64,000 bases of DNA from Mitsuaria sp. WAJ17. Its GTDB lineage: Bacteria; Pseudomonadota; Gammaproteobacteria; Burkholderiales; Burkholderiaceae_C. The stretch lies in the NCBI RefSeq assembly GCF_014174515.1, contig NZ_JACJUG010000011.1:62001-126000 (forward strand), given 5' to 3'. A program made the translations under genes and the position numbers. Within the stretch, counting starts at the first letter, position 1. Each line of letters begins with the position of its first letter. Below, in pieces: positions 9,407 through 19,184 of the stretch. The notes beneath the pieces are model-generated. The model did not search any database. It saw nothing but the letters and a program-made list of their open reading frames with translations, and was not told the DNA's origin.

Positions 9407-10210
9407 ATGACGATCACCATCAAGAGCGCGGCCGACATCGCCGCCATGCGCATCGCCGGCCGCCTGGCGTCTGAGGTGCTGGACTACCTGACGCCCCATG
9501 TGAAGCCCGGTGTCAGCACTGAGCATCTGGACCAGTTGGCCCACGACTACATCGTCAACGTCCAGCAGGCCATTCCCGCGCCGCTGAACTACTGCCCGCC
9601 GGGCTACACGCCCTACCCCAAGTCCATCTGCACCTCGATCAACCATCAGGTGTGCCACGGCATTCCCAATGAGCGGCCGCTGAAGAACGGGGACATCGTC
9701 AACATCGACGTCACCGTCATCAAGGACGGCTGGCACGGCGACACCAGCCGCATGTTCGTCGTCGGCGAGGGCTCCATCGCCGCCAAGCGCCTGTGCAACT
9801 TCACCTATGAAGCCATGTGGAAGGGCATCGCCAAGGTGCGGCCCGGCGCGCGCCTGGGGGACGTCGCCCACGCCATCCAGACCTTCGCCGAGAACGCGGG
9901 CTTCACCATCGTGCGCGAGTTCTGCGGCCACGGCATCGGCCAGAAGTTCCACGAGGAGCCCCAGGTCCTGCACTACGGCCGCCCCGGCACGCTGGAGGAA
10001 CTGGTGCCGGGCATGGTCTTCACTATCGAGCCCATGATCAACGCCGGCCGGCGCGAGATCAAGGAGACGGGCGACGGCTGGACCATCGTCACCAAGGACC
10101 GCTCGCTGTCCGCCCAGTGGGAGCACACCATCGCCGTCACCGAGACCGGCTACGAGGTGCTCACCGTCTCGGCCGGCAGCCCACCGCCGCCTGCCTTCGT
10201 CAATACCTGA
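9407..10210 (+). CDS. map: Methionine aminopeptidase, type I
   Basis: A 267-residue cytosolic metalloprotease that removes the initiator methionine from new proteins. All expected metal ligands and the substrate histidine are in place: H84, D101, D112, H175, E208 and E239 (equivalent to E. coli H79, D97, D108, H171, E204, E235). The motifs SINHQVCHGIP and EFCGHGIG are intact. It is followed 64 bp later by glnD. The map-glnD order is common in Burkholderiales. The short alanine/proline-rich tail after residue 255 is the only variable part. Confidence 0.97.
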   Translation: MTITIKSAADIAAMRIAGRLASEVLDYLTPHVKPGVSTEHLDQLAHDYIVNVQQAIPAPLNYCPPGYTPYPKSICTSINHQVCHGIPNERPLKNGDIVNIDVTVIKDGWHGDTSRMFVVGEGSIAAKRLCNFTYEAMWKGIAKVRPGARLGDVAHAIQTFAENAGFTIVREFCGHGIGQKFHEEPQVLHYGRPGTLEELVPGMVFTIEPMINAGRREIKETGDGWTIVTKDRSLSAQWEHTIAVTETGYEVLTVSAGSPPPPAFVNT

Positions 10211-10274
10211 CCCTCACGCGCAGGCTAGCTGCCTGCGCGCCTTCTTTGCATCCCATGCGCCCGGAGTCTCACGC

Positions 10275-12872
10275 ATGAGCGATCTGCCCGTCCTGGGCGT
10301 GGCTGAGCTGCGCCAACATTTCAAGTCCGGCAAGCAGAGCCTGCTGGAGGCTTTCCGTGCCGCCGAGCCCACCGTGGCCGCGGCGGGGCGCCTGATGCGC
10401 CAGTTGGCCGGGCATGTGGACCGCACCCTGGCCATGCTGTGGTCGCAGGCCGGCTTGCCGCCAGGTGCCGCCCTGCTGGCCGTGGGCGGCTACGGCCGGG
10501 GCGAACTCTTCCCCTACTCCGACGTCGATGTCCTCCTGCTCCTGCCCGAGGGGCTGGACGCCTACCAGCCTGGCCCGCTGAAGAGCGCCATCGAGGGCTT
10601 CATCACCGCCTGCTGGGACGTGGGCCTGGAGATCGGCTCCTCGGTGCGCACGCTGGAGGAATGCCTCAGCGAGGCCGCCGCAGACATCACCATCCAGACC
10701 GCCCTGCTGGAGGCCCGCTGCCTGGCCGGCGAACGCGGCCTGTTCAAGCGCTTCGAGCAGCAGATCCTGCAGGCCCTGGATGCCCGCGCCTTCCTGCGCG
10801 CCAAACAGTTGGAAGCTCGCCAGCGCCACACCAAGTACGACGACACGCCCTACGCCCTCGAACCCAACTGCAAGGAAAGCCCCGGCGGCCTGCGCGACCT
10901 GCAGGTGCTGATCTGGGTGGCCCGTGCCGCCGGCCTGGGCAAGACCTGGCCCCAGCTCGCCGCCAAGGGCCTGATCACGCCCTTCGAGAGCCGCCAGCTG
11001 CAGCGCAACGAGGGCGTGCTGAAGCTGATCCGGGCTCGCCTGCACGTGGTGGCGGGCCGGCGCGAGGACCGCCTGGTCTTCGACCTGCAGACCGCCGTGG
11101 CCCAGAGCTTCGGCTACGAGGGCAGCAAGGGCCAGCGCGCCTCCGAGGTGCTGATGCGGCGCTACTACTGGGCGGCCAAGGCCGTGACCCAGTTGCACCA
11201 GATCCTGATGCTCAACCTCGAGGAGCGCATCAACGGCTCGCAGGACGCTGCGATGCACCCCGTCAATGAGCACTTCCTGGACCGCGGCGGCATGCTGGAG
11301 GTGGCCAGCGATGACCTCTACCGGCGCGAGCCCCACGCCATCCTGCAGACCTTCCTCGTCTACCAGCAGGCGCCGGGCATCAAGGGCCTCTCGGCCCGCA
11401 CCCTGCGCGCGCTCTACAACGCCCGCGGGCTGATGGACAGCCGCTTCCGCAGCGACCCGGTCAACCGCCAGACCTTCATCCGCATCCTCCAGGAAGGCAA
11501 GGGCCAGACCCACGCTTTCCGACTGATGAACCAGACCTCGGTGCTGGGCCGCTACCTGTGGGTCTTCCGGGCCATCGTGGGCCAGATGCAGCACGACCTG
11601 TTCCACGTCTATACCGTGGACCAGCACATCCTGATGGTGCTGCGCAACGTGCGGCGCTTCTTCATCCCCGAGCATGCCCACGAGTACCCCTTCTGCTCCC
11701 AACTGGCCGCTCAGTTCGAGCGGCCTTATGTGCTCTATGTCGCCGCCCTCTTCCACGACGTGGCCAAGGGCCGCGGCGGGGACCACAGCGAGCTCGGCGG
11801 CGAGGAGGTGAGGCGCTTCTGCCGTGCACACAAGCTGCCCAAGGCCGATGCCGAGTTGGTGGCCTTCCTGGTGCAGCAACACCTGACCCTCTCCCGCGTG
11901 GCCCAGAAGGAGGACCTCTCCGACCCCGAGGTTGTTGAATCCTTCGCCCAGCTCGTGGGCGACGAGCGCCACCTGACCGCCCTGTACCTGCTCACCGTGG
12001 CCGACATCCGCGGCACCAGCCCCAAGGTCTGGAACGCCTGGAAGGGCAAGCTGCTGGAGGACTGCTACCGCCTGACACTGCGGCGCCTGGGCGGCGCGCA
12101 GATCAACCGCGAGGCCGAGATCGAGGCCCGCAAGCAGGAGGCCAGGCAAGACCTGGCCCTGCACTCCCAGCTGCCCGGCACCGAGGAGCCGCTGTGGAAG
12201 ACGCTGGACCTCAGCTACTTCGCCCGTCAGGAGGCCGGCGAGCTGGCCTGGCATGCGCGCGCGCTGTGGCGTTATGTGCAGACCACCGAACCCGTGGTGC
12301 GCGCCCGCCCCTCGCCCGTGGGCGAAGGCCTCCAGGTGCTGGTCTACTCGCCGGACCGGGCCGACCTCTTCGCCCGCATCTGCGGCTATTTCGACGGCGC
12401 AGGCTTCAACATCCTGGACGCCAAGGTCCACACCGCCCGCAGCGGCTATGCGCTGGACACCTTCCAAGTCATCGCCCCGGACCTGGACATGCACCACCGC
12501 GACCTCGTCTCCCTGGTCGAGACCCGGCTGCTGGCCGCGCTGATGGCCGAGGGCCCCCTGCCCGAGCCACGCCGCGGCCGGCTCTCGCGCCGCGTCAAGA
12601 GCTTCCCCTACACGCCGCGCATCTCCCTGCGCCCGGACGAGCGCGCCCAGCGCTGGCTGCTGTCCATCAGCACCAGCGACCGCGCCGGCCTGCTCTACGC
12701 CATCGCCCGCGTGCTGGCCCGCCACCACATCAATCTGCAGCTGGCCAAGATCTCGACCCTGGGCGAACGGGTGGAAGACACCTTTCTGATCGACGGCCCG
12801 GCGCTGCAGCAGAACAAGCTGCAGTTGCAAATCGAGAGCGAGCTGCTGGACGCGATCTCCATCAGCGCCTGA
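10275..12872 (+). CDS. glnD: Bifunctional [protein-PII] uridylyltransferase/uridylyl-removing enzyme
   Basis: An 865-residue nitrogen sensor that uridylylates PII proteins when glutamine is low and removes the group when it is high. The domains are all present: nucleotidyltransferase with [19 protein letters not shown] (residues 71-89), the HD hydrolase domain with [18 protein letters not shown] (about residues 490-507), and two C-terminal ACT domains (from about residue 687, [17 protein letters not shown], and from about 793, [17 protein letters not shown]) that bind glutamine. Length matches the family (E. coli 890). A 10-kb-scale mirror frame on the opposite strand is an artefact of GC bias. 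Confidence 0.97.
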   Translation: MSDLPVLGVAELRQHFKSGKQSLLEAFRAAEPTVAAAGRLMRQLAGHVDRTLAMLWSQAGLPPGAALLAVGGYGRGELFPYSDVDVLLLLPEGLDAYQPGPLKSAIEGFITACWDVGLEIGSSVRTLEECLSEAAADITIQTALLEARCLAGERGLFKRFEQQILQALDARAFLRAKQLEARQRHTKYDDTPYALEPNCKESPGGLRDLQVLIWVARAAGLGKTWPQLAAKGLITPFESRQLQRNEGVLKLIRARLHVVAGRREDRLVFDLQTAVAQSFGYEGSKGQRASEVLMRRYYWAAKAVTQLHQILMLNLEERINGSQDAAMHPVNEHFLDRGGMLEVASDDLYRREPHAILQTFLVYQQAPGIKGLSARTLRALYNARGLMDSRFRSDPVNRQTFIRILQEGKGQTHAFRLMNQTSVLGRYLWVFRAIVGQMQHDLFHVYTVDQHILMVLRNVRRFFIPEHAHEYPFCSQLAAQFERPYVLYVAALFHDVAKGRGGDHSELGGEEVRRFCRAHKLPKADAELVAFLVQQHLTLSRVAQKEDLSDPEVVESFAQLVGDERHLTALYLLTVADIRGTSPKVWNAWKGKLLEDCYRLTLRRLGGAQINREAEIEARKQEARQDLALHSQLPGTEEPLWKTLDLSYFARQEAGELAWHARALWRYVQTTEPVVRARPSPVGEGLQVLVYSPDRADLFARICGYFDGAGFNILDAKVHTARSGYALDTFQVIAPDLDMHHRDLVSLVETRLLAALMAEGPLPEPRRGRLSRRVKSFPYTPRISLRPDERAQRWLLSISTSDRAGLLYAIARVLARHHINLQLAKISTLGERVEDTFLIDGPALQQNKLQLQIESELLDAISISA

Positions 12873-12910
12873 AGCCCGCGGGAAGCATCCGGCTCGCTTA
12901 TGCTTGCCCC

Positions 12911-13402
12911 ATGCAGCCCGACGACACGCCCCGCCCCGCCCAGATCCACCCGCTGTCCGACGTCCAGAGCAGCGCCATCGGCTCCGGCACCCGGGTCTGG
13001 CAGTTCTGCGTGATCCTGCCCGGCGCCCGCATCGGCGCGGACTGCAACATCAATGCCCAAGTGCTGATCGAGAACGATGTGGTGCTGGGCGACCGCGTCA
13101 CCGTCAAGAGCGGCGTGCAGCTGTGGGACGGCCTTCGGGTGGCGGACGATGTCTTCATCGGCCCCAACGCCACCTTCACCAACGACCCCACGCCGCGCTC
13201 CAAGCAGTACCCGACCAGCTTCCAGACCACACGCATCGAGCGCGGTGCCTCCATCGGCGCCAATGCCACCATCCTGGGCGGCATCACCATCGGCGAAGGG
13301 GCCCTGATCGGCGCCGGCAGCGTGGTCACGCGGGACGTTCCGGCGGGCGAGTTGTGGGTGGGCAACCCGGCCCGCGCACGGGGGCTGGCACCCCGGCGCT
13401 GA
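12911..13402 (+). CDS. Left-handed beta-helix sugar N-acetyltransferase (FdtC/QdtC/WbpD-like)
   Basis: A 163-residue hexapeptide-repeat acyltransferase. Repeats of the [LIV]GxxxX type run through most of it ([64 protein letters not shown]), ending in [21 protein letters not shown] is the loop seen in enzymes that acetylate 3-amino-3-deoxy sugar nucleotides using acetyl-CoA. The ATG at 12911 begins the family-like N-terminus. The gene points towards, and ends 8 bp from, the DegT aminotransferase on the other strand, which suggests it acts on that enzyme's product. The exact sugar is not readable. Confidence 0.85.
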   Translation: MQPDDTPRPAQIHPLSDVQSSAIGSGTRVWQFCVILPGARIGADCNINAQVLIENDVVLGDRVTVKSGVQLWDGLRVADDVFIGPNATFTNDPTPRSKQYPTSFQTTRIERGASIGANATILGGITIGEGALIGAGSVVTRDVPAGELWVGNPARARGLAPRR

Positions 13403-13410
13403 TCGCCTGA

Positions 13411-14517
13411 TCAGGCGCTGCGGCGCACCGCCTGCACAAGCTGGTCCACCTGCTGCTCGCTCATGCCCGGCCACAGGGGCAGGCTCAGCACCTGCTTGTG
13501 GATGGCCTCGGCAACGGGGAAGTCACCCGCGCTGTAGCCCAGCTCGGCATAGGCCGGTTGCAGATGGGGCGGCACGGGGTAGTGGATGAGCGTGCCGATG
13601 CCCTGCTGGGCCAGCGCGGCCTGCAGGCGGTCGCGGGCCTCATGGCGGACCACGAAGAGATGCCAGGCCGACTCCAGCCCCTGCGGCACCTGGGGCAGCT
13701 GCAGCGGCACGCCGGCCAGGCCTTCGAGCAGGCTGGCGGCCAGGCGGCGCCGCTCGCGGGTGGCCGCCTCCAGCTGGGGCAGCTTGGCGGCCAGCACCGC
13801 GGCCTGGATCTCGTCCAGGCGCGAGTTCACGCCCTTGCATTCGTTGTGGTACTTCTGACGCGAGCCGTAGTTGCGCAGCACGCGCACCTGCTCATCGACC
13901 GCGGCCAAGTCGGTGGTCACGCCACCTCCGTCGCCCATGGCGCCGAGGTTCTTGCCCGGATAGAAGCTCCAGGCCGACACATCCGCCAGGCTGCCCACCG
14001 GCCGGCCGTGGTAACGCGCCGCATGGGCCTGCGCGCAGTCGTCCAGCACCTTGAGCCCGTTGCGGCGGGCGATGTCCATCAGCGGGTCCATGTCCGCGGG
14101 CAGGCCGTAGAGGTGCACCGGCAGAATGACCCGGGTGCGCGCCGTGATGGCGGCCTCCACGCGGGCCGGGTCGATGTTGAAGGTCAGGGGATCCGGCTCC
14201 ACCGGCACAGGCCTCGCGCCGCACTGGCTGACGGCCAGCCAGGTCGCGATATAGGTGTTGGAGGGCACGATGACCTCGTCCCCCTCACCCACGCCCAGGG
14301 CGCGCAGGCCCAGGCTCAGGGCGTCCAGGCCGTTGGCCACGCCCGCACAGTGGGTGGCGCCCACGGACTGCGCATAGGCCTCCTCGAAGGCCGCCAGCTC
14401 CTGCCCGAGCAGAAACCAGCCGCTGCGCGCCACACGCAGCAGGGCGGCATCGATGGCGGGCTGGCTGGCCGCGTAGGCGGGCTGCAGATTCAGAAAAGGC
14501 AGGCTGGCTTCAGCCAT
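13411..14517 (-). CDS. DegT/DnrJ/EryC1/StrS sugar aminotransferase (FdtB/QdtB-like)
   Basis: A 368-residue PLP-dependent aminotransferase acting on a keto-sugar nucleotide. The PLP lysine is K189 in SFYPGKNLGAMGDGG, and VLDDCAQAH (D159/D160) provides the cofactor-pyridine contact. SAWSFYPGKNLGA and NSRLDEIQAAVL closely match the FdtB/QdtB branch, which makes dTDP-3-amino-3,6-dideoxyhexoses. The start at 14517 has AAGGAG eight bases upstream; a longer in-frame extension runs into the neighbouring gene and is rejected. It lies 43 bp after the WxcM-like ketoisomerase, the enzyme that would supply its 3-keto substrate. rmlA and rmlB, needed to make the dTDP-4-keto precursor, are not in the window. 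Confidence 0.88.
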   Translation of the reverse strand: MAEASLPFLNLQPAYAASQPAIDAALLRVARSGWFLLGQELAAFEEAYAQSVGATHCAGVANGLDALSLGLRALGVGEGDEVIVPSNTYIATWLAVSQCGARPVPVEPDPLTFNIDPARVEAAITARTRVILPVHLYGLPADMDPLMDIARRNGLKVLDDCAQAHAARYHGRPVGSLADVSAWSFYPGKNLGAMGDGGGVTTDLAAVDEQVRVLRNYGSRQKYHNECKGVNSRLDEIQAAVLAAKLPQLEAATRERRRLAASLLEGLAGVPLQLPQVPQGLESAWHLFVVRHEARDRLQAALAQQGIGTLIHYPVPPHLQPAYAELGYSAGDFPVAEAIHKQVLSLPLWPGMSEQQVDQLVQAVRRSA

Positions 14518-14560
14518 CACGCATGCTCCTTGCCGGAGGTCGCCTCCGGACCTCGAATGC

Positions 14561-15514
14561 TCAGGCCCCGGTGCGGCCCAGGGCGGCGAGGAAGTCCTCG
14601 TACTTGCGAATGTAGTCATCCGCGGCATAGGTGTCCGACGCCAGCACCAGCAAAACGGCGTCCGGCGAGAACTGGTACTGGATTCCCCAGACCATGGGCG
14701 GGATGTGCAGGCCCATGCGGGCGCTGTCCAGGGTGATCTCGTCGCGCGCATGCCCGTCGTCCAGCACTACGCTGACGCTGCCCTTCACGCAGACCAGGAA
14801 CTGGTGGCAGGCCTTGTGCGCGTGCTCGCCACGCACTTCCTTGCTGGGCACGTCGTAGACCATGAAGAAGCGCTGCGGCGTGAAGGGCAGATGGGTGCCG
14901 ATCTCGCCAAAACTCAGCGCGCCGCGCAGATCCACGATCTTGGGCAGGGCCACCAGGCGTGCAGCGGCCACATGCAGGGCCGGCGGTGCCTCCAGCTGGC
15001 TGGCGGCGCGTGGCGTGGCCGGCAGGTCCAGGTGCGGCGTATCCACATAGCCCACGATATGGGCCGGATTGCCGCTGACGATGGCATTGGGTGGCACGTC
15101 GCGCGTGACCACGGCGCCGTCCTGCACCTGGGCGCGCGGGCCGATGCAAAGGCCGCAGCGGATGGTGGCATTGGCGCCTATGGTGGCGCCGGCGCCCACC
15201 CGCGTCACCACCCCGGCCCGGTCGGCGCCGGAGGCCCCGCTGAAGACCGTGTTGGGGCCAATGCTGACGTCCGCCTCCACCACCAGAGGCGACCACAGCT
15301 GCGCGCCCGGCCGCACACGGACCCGTGCGCCCAGTTGCACCTCGCCATCGATCAGGGCGTGGTCGCCGATCTCGGCGTCCTCGCCCAGACGCGCGCCGGG
15401 CAGCACATGGGCGAAGGCGCCGATGCGGCTGCCCGGCCCGATGAAGGGCGATTCGACCAGGGCATGGCTGTGGATGAAGACATCCGGGCACGATGCGGCG
15501 GCAGTAAGGCTCAT
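14561..15514 (-). CDS. WxcM-like fusion: N-terminal acetyltransferase plus C-terminal FdtA-type 3,4-ketoisomerase
   Basis: A 317-residue two-domain protein. Residues about 10-160 are a left-handed beta-helix with hexapeptide repeats (FIGPGSRIGAFAHV, ATIGANATIRCGLCIG, QDGAVVTRDVPPNAIVSGNPA), an acetyltransferase fold. Residues about 185-317 are an RmlC-like cupin of the FdtA/QdtA type, with the catalytic histidines in RGEHAHKACHQFLVC and the IPPMVWGIQYQF segment. This joins two steps of dTDP-3-acetamido-3,6-dideoxyhexose synthesis, as in Xanthomonas WxcM. The ATG at 15514 is chosen because upstream sequence is not family-like. A second, separate acetyltransferase at 12911 raises the question of which domain is active. 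Confidence 0.85.
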   Translation of the reverse strand: MSLTAAASCPDVFIHSHALVESPFIGPGSRIGAFAHVLPGARLGEDAEIGDHALIDGEVQLGARVRVRPGAQLWSPLVVEADVSIGPNTVFSGASGADRAGVVTRVGAGATIGANATIRCGLCIGPRAQVQDGAVVTRDVPPNAIVSGNPAHIVGYVDTPHLDLPATPRAASQLEAPPALHVAAARLVALPKIVDLRGALSFGEIGTHLPFTPQRFFMVYDVPSKEVRGEHAHKACHQFLVCVKGSVSVVLDDGHARDEITLDSARMGLHIPPMVWGIQYQFSPDAVLLVLASDTYAADDYIRKYEDFLAALGRTGA

Positions 15515-15653
15515 GGTCTCGTGTGTAGGGCAGGCGGCGATGAGGCATCCTATAGCGTCAGGCGCCGGCTCATCGCCTTGATTGACGGGTCCGCGCCGCC
15601 CTGTTCCGCCGCACGCGGCGTCGGCGCCACGGCACCACTCGGCGCAGGCACTC

Positions 15654-17354
15654 TCAGCGCAGGTACTGCAGCAGCGAGGGCGAATCGGCCAGGCGCTGCG
15701 CCACGCGCGCATGCTGGCGGCGCTGGAAGTCCCACTGCAGCTGGGGATCGCGCCACCAGGTGTCCAGCTCGTCCAGGCATTCGCCAAGAGGCAGACAGGG
15801 CACGACGTCCCGGTCCAGCAGGGCCTTCTCCTCCCACACGAGGGAACGCAGCTGGCAATGCAGCATGGGTACGGCGTGCATCAGGGGCTCGATGGCGGCG
15901 CTGGTGGGGATGTCGTAGCCCAGGCAGGCGTCGCAGCCCTGGACAAAGGCCACCAGGGTCTGGGCGACGCCGCGCTGCAGGCTCTCCGGCGTCAGGCCCA
16001 GCGACTCCTGAAGCAGCAGGGGGAAGCCTTCCGTGGGCTTGTAGCGCAACAGCACCTCCACCCCGCGGCGCCGGCCCCAGTCCAGCAGCTGACGCAGTCC
16101 ATCGAGGTAGGCGTGGATGTCCGCGGTGCTGAGCCCGTTGTGTGAGAGGCCACTCAGCAGCACACCCAGCGTGCGCAGGGGCTGCGCCGCGGCACGCTCA
16201 GGCACCGGCTGGTGGCGCTCGCCGAAGCGCAGCAGGGCGCCAGGCACGCGGCGGTCGTCGGTGTCCCGGCAGTCCGCCCCCTGCACGGGGTGGTGCAGGC
16301 ATTGCATCTGGCCGCCCAGCTTGGGCAGCGGGATGTTCTGGAACTTGGCATGCGGCAGCATCAGCACCTGCAGGCGATGGCGGCGGGCCAGGCTCAGCAG
16401 GCCACCCTGCAGGCCTGAATCGTGGTTGGACAGCAGCAGCTGCTCGGGCAGCGCCCGCGCCCGCTGCTCGACGTCATGGAACAGCGTGAACTGCAGCAGC
16501 AGAGCATCGACGAGGGCCTGGACCTGCAGCTGGATGAAGGCCTCGTTGCGCAGCTCGGCCGAGAGCAAGTGCAGCACGACAGGTCGGACCCGCGCCGCCA
16601 GCTCCTCGCACTGCCGCTGATGCGCTGCCCCCAGCGCGGCGCGCACCTCGCCCAGGGGCCGCAGGGGCAGGCGCTCGATGCCGGACAGCTCGACGTCGTA
16701 GAACTGCGCAGGCACCTGCAGACAGTCGCCCTGAGCGGCCAGGATCTGGGCGGCCAGGTAGTCCTTGTCATAGAAGCAGGTGGGCAGGTGGGCCCAGCGC
16801 CTGGCCGCCGGACGCTGCTGGAGCGAGCGCCAGTCCGGCAGCTCCGGCCCGGGCAGTTGGCCGGCGTCATAAAGATAGCTGCGGTGCTGCACGCCCCCGC
16901 CCTGCAGCGCGGCAGCCATGGCCATGCAGGCGGCGCCCGAGGGCTGGCCGTAGCGATAGGGAGCGGCCGCACCGAGCAGGTGGACCACAGCGCCAGCCGG
17001 TGCGTCCTCGGCCAAGCAGCGCCCCAGGGCTGCATAGCCCCGCAGGTTCAGCAGGGCGTAGAAGGCGTTGAAGTAGCCCCACTGGCAGCCCTCGGCCTCG
17101 GGCAGCAGCTCGGCGAGCACCGCATCCAGGCGCGCCTGGTAGACCGCCATGTCCGACCGCGCCCGTCTGAACACCTCGCTCATGAAGCCGGGGCCCACGG
17201 TCCTGGCCAGCCGCGCGTTGCCGAGGCCCAGGCTGCGGGCCTGGTCAAAGAGCTGGGGATCAAAGAGCAGCAGCTCGGCGCCCTCCAGCTGCGTCTGCAG
17301 AGTGGCCGCCGCCGGCAGGTCCAGGCGATGGGTGACCGTGATCAACGGCTTCAT
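15654..17354 (-). CDS. Protein of unknown function in the glycan operon; GT-B-like features
   Basis: A 566-residue soluble protein that I do not recognise. There is no signal peptide or membrane segment. The N-terminal third mixes short hydrophobic strands and Ala/Leu-rich helices. The C-terminal third looks like a GT-B glycosyltransferase or CDP-glycerol/capsule-transferase half: VEVLLRYKPTEGFPLLL followed by DIPTSAAIEPLMHAVPMLH resembles the loop that holds the donor nucleotide. The start overlaps the stop of the cytidylyltransferase gene by 4 bp, so it is translated with it; a transferase using the CMP-activated sugar is the natural guess. It is followed by a 139-bp gap before the WxcM-like gene. 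Function is inferred from context only. Confidence 0.6.
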   Translation of the reverse strand: MKPLITVTHRLDLPAAATLQTQLEGAELLLFDPQLFDQARSLGLGNARLARTVGPGFMSEVFRRARSDMAVYQARLDAVLAELLPEAEGCQWGYFNAFYALLNLRGYAALGRCLAEDAPAGAVVHLLGAAAPYRYGQPSGAACMAMAAALQGGGVQHRSYLYDAGQLPGPELPDWRSLQQRPAARRWAHLPTCFYDKDYLAAQILAAQGDCLQVPAQFYDVELSGIERLPLRPLGEVRAALGAAHQRQCEELAARVRPVVLHLLSAELRNEAFIQLQVQALVDALLLQFTLFHDVEQRARALPEQLLLSNHDSGLQGGLLSLARRHRLQVLMLPHAKFQNIPLPKLGGQMQCLHHPVQGADCRDTDDRRVPGALLRFGERHQPVPERAAAQPLRTLGVLLSGLSHNGLSTADIHAYLDGLRQLLDWGRRRGVEVLLRYKPTEGFPLLLQESLGLTPESLQRGVAQTLVAFVQGCDACLGYDIPTSAAIEPLMHAVPMLHCQLRSLVWEEKALLDRDVVPCLPLGECLDELDTWWRDPQLQWDFQRRQHARVAQRLADSPSLLQYLR

Positions 17355-18109
17355 GCCCCGCCCCCGCTGTGCGCAGCCTGGAAGGCCAGCAGCGCCTGGA
17401 CGCAGTCCTGCGCAGGGCTCTCCAGCGAGAGGCCGGCCTCGTCCACCAGGGACTGCAGCCGCTCCAGGTGCGCCGGCTCATCGACATCGAAGCGCAGTTC
17501 AGGGAAGGCCAGCGCCGCCGGGGCGCGGGGGCAGGTCTTGCGGCAGTCGCGCGCCCAGGGGCCGGTCTCGTCCCACAGGGCGATGGTCACGTGCTCGCGG
17601 TGGCGTGGGTCGGTGCAATCGGCGGCAAGCCGGTGCAGCAGCGCGGCCGGAAGGATCTCGGCGCCGAAGCCGTCGGCATAGCCACTGCCCATACGGTCCA
17701 GGTGGTTGCAGGCGTAGTCGCAATCACGGGCGGCGTAGAAGTCCACGAGCTGATCCACCACGGCGCCGTCGATGAAGGGGTTGTCGGCGCAGACGCGCAC
17801 CACGGTGTCCGCCTCGAACTGGCGCGCCGCGCCGCTGAAGCGGCCCAGCACATCGGATTCGCTGCCCGTGAAGGTGGCCACGCCCAGCGCCTGCGCGAGG
17901 CCCAGCAGGGCCGCATCGCGCGGCTGGTCGGTGGTGGCCAGCACCAGGGCATCCAGGCGATGGGCGCGCTTGAGGCGCTCCAGCACCCAGGCCAGCAGAG
18001 GCCGGCCCGCCAGGGGGGCCATCATCTTGCCGGGGAAGCGGCTGGAGCCCATGCGCGCCTGCACCAGGGCCACCACGCGGCCTGGCCGTGCGGGTCGGCG
18101 GTCGCTCAT
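17351..18109 (-). CDS. SpsF-like cytidylyltransferase family protein
   Basis: A 252-residue nucleotidyltransferase. VVALVQARMGSSRFPGKMM at the N-terminus is the nucleotide-binding signature of the SpsF/CMP-ulosonate synthetase family; VVRVCADNPFIDG carries the metal-binding aspartate. Members activate ulosonic acids or related acidic sugars as CMP derivatives. The gene is 4 bp after the NeuB-family synthase and overlaps the next gene by 4 bp, so the synthase and this enzyme very probably act in sequence. Substrate identity cannot be read from sequence; the family also includes proteins in spore-coat polysaccharide and flagellar glycan loci. Confidence 0.85.
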   Translation of the reverse strand: MSDRRPARPGRVVALVQARMGSSRFPGKMMAPLAGRPLLAWVLERLKRAHRLDALVLATTDQPRDAALLGLAQALGVATFTGSESDVLGRFSGAARQFEADTVVRVCADNPFIDGAVVDQLVDFYAARDCDYACNHLDRMGSGYADGFGAEILPAALLHRLAADCTDPRHREHVTIALWDETGPWARDCRKTCPRAPAALAFPELRFDVDEPAHLERLQSLVDEAGLSLESPAQDCVQALLAFQAAHSGGGA

Positions 18110-18113
18110 CGGC

Positions 18114-19184
18114 TCAGGCGCCCTGCCCCAGGTCGGCCCATTGCAGCACGTGGTCGGACTCCAGCGCGCGCAGCACCGCCCGGCCCAGCACATCATCCCA
18201 GTGCAGGGGGCTGATGCCCGTGCCGGGGCGCTTGTAGGTCAGGTGGGCCTCGCTGAGGACTTCGCCTGCGGCCACGTCGCGGGTCAGCACGATGGAGCGG
18301 CGCGCGTTGGCACGGGCCGGGCCCTCGGTGGGCGTGGGCTGCTTGTGGTCGCTCTCACCCAGCAGCTCGTGCACGGTGTCCAGGGCCAGCGTGAAGCGGC
18401 GCAGGTCATGCACGTCCATGGCATGGTAGTGGTCGTTGCCCGGCAGGGTCTTGTCGTGGGTGAAGTGCTTCTCCAGCACGACGGCACCCAGCAGGTGCGC
18501 GCTCATCAGCGGGTACATGGCCTCGTCCGGCAAGGTGTGGTCGGAGTAGCCGATCAGCAGCTCCGGATAGGCTCGCTGCAGGCCCTTGATCATGCGCAGA
18601 TGGGCCTGCTCGTTGGGCGTGGGGTAGTTCAGCACGCAGTGCAACAACACCAGCTCGCTGCAGCCCGCGGCGCGCAGGGTCTGCACGGCCATGTCGATCT
18701 CGCCCAGCGTGGACGCGCCGGTGGACAGCACCACCGGCTTGCCCTTGGCCGCGATCTTGCGCAGGAACGGGGTGTTGGTGAGGTCGGCCGAGGCGATCTT
18801 GTGGAAGGGCATCAGATCGTCCAGAAACTCCACCGCGGCATCATCAAAGGCGGTGGAGAGGAAGTCGATGCCGACCTGCTCGCAATGCCGGGCCAGGGCG
18901 CGGTACTCATCCGGGCCGAAGCGGTCGTATTTCTTGAACAGCTCGAACTGGCTGCGCGTCGCCTCCTTGCTGGTGTCCCAGTAGGACGGCGAATGCCTGG
19001 AGGCGAGCGTCTCGGCCTTGTAGCTCTGGAACTTGGCGGCGTCGGCCCCGCCCTCCTTGGCCAGCTCGATGAGGCGGCGTGCCTGGTCCAGGGAGCCCTC
19101 GTGGTTGACGCCAATCTCGGCGATCACATAGGGGCGGCTGTCGGGGGTGAGGCGGCGCTTGCCGAGGGTCACCGTGGGGGTCAT
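18114..19184 (-). CDS. NeuB-family ulosonic acid synthase (N-acetylneuraminate synthase family)
   Basis: A 356-residue enzyme that condenses phosphoenolpyruvate with an aldose to give a 3-deoxy-2-ulosonic acid (sialic, legionaminic, pseudaminic or similar). The TIM-barrel part shows [41 protein letters not shown] and IGYSDHT, with [15 protein letters not shown] near the metal site. A C-terminal SAF/antifreeze-like domain begins near residue 293 ([17 protein letters not shown]) and ends [17 protein letters not shown]. The start at 19184 has GGAG seven bases upstream and overlaps the GT2 stop by 4 bp. None of the usual precursor-making enzymes (NeuC, PseB/C/H/G, LegB/C/H/G) is in the window. 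Confidence 0.9.
   Translation of the reverse strand: MTPTVTLGKRRLTPDSRPYVIAEIGVNHEGSLDQARRLIELAKEGGADAAKFQSYKAETLASRHSPSYWDTSKEATRSQFELFKKYDRFGPDEYRALARHCEQVGIDFLSTAFDDAAVEFLDDLMPFHKIASADLTNTPFLRKIAAKGKPVVLSTGASTLGEIDMAVQTLRAAGCSELVLLHCVLNYPTPNEQAHLRMIKGLQRAYPELLIGYSDHTLPDEAMYPLMSAHLLGAVVLEKHFTHDKTLPGNDHYHAMDVHDLRRFTLALDTVHELLGESDHKQPTPTEGPARANARRSIVLTRDVAAGEVLSEAHLTYKRPGTGISPLHWDDVLGRAVLRALESDHVLQWADLGQGA

Noticed and set aside
10269-12830. An 853-codon open frame on the minus strand opposite glnD.
   Set aside because: It mirrors the GC-rich third positions of glnD, is full of Gln, His, Gly and Ala, and has no domain. GlnD on the plus strand has complete motifs.
12194-13402. A 402-codon reading of the acetyltransferase extending back into glnD.
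   Set aside because: The first 240 codons are a shadow of glnD in another frame; the acetyltransferase fold begins at 12911.
13404-13417. The perfect palindrome CGCCTGATCAGGCG between two convergent genes.
   Set aside because: It is short, has no T tract and straddles the end of the DegT gene, so neither a terminator nor an operator can be supported.
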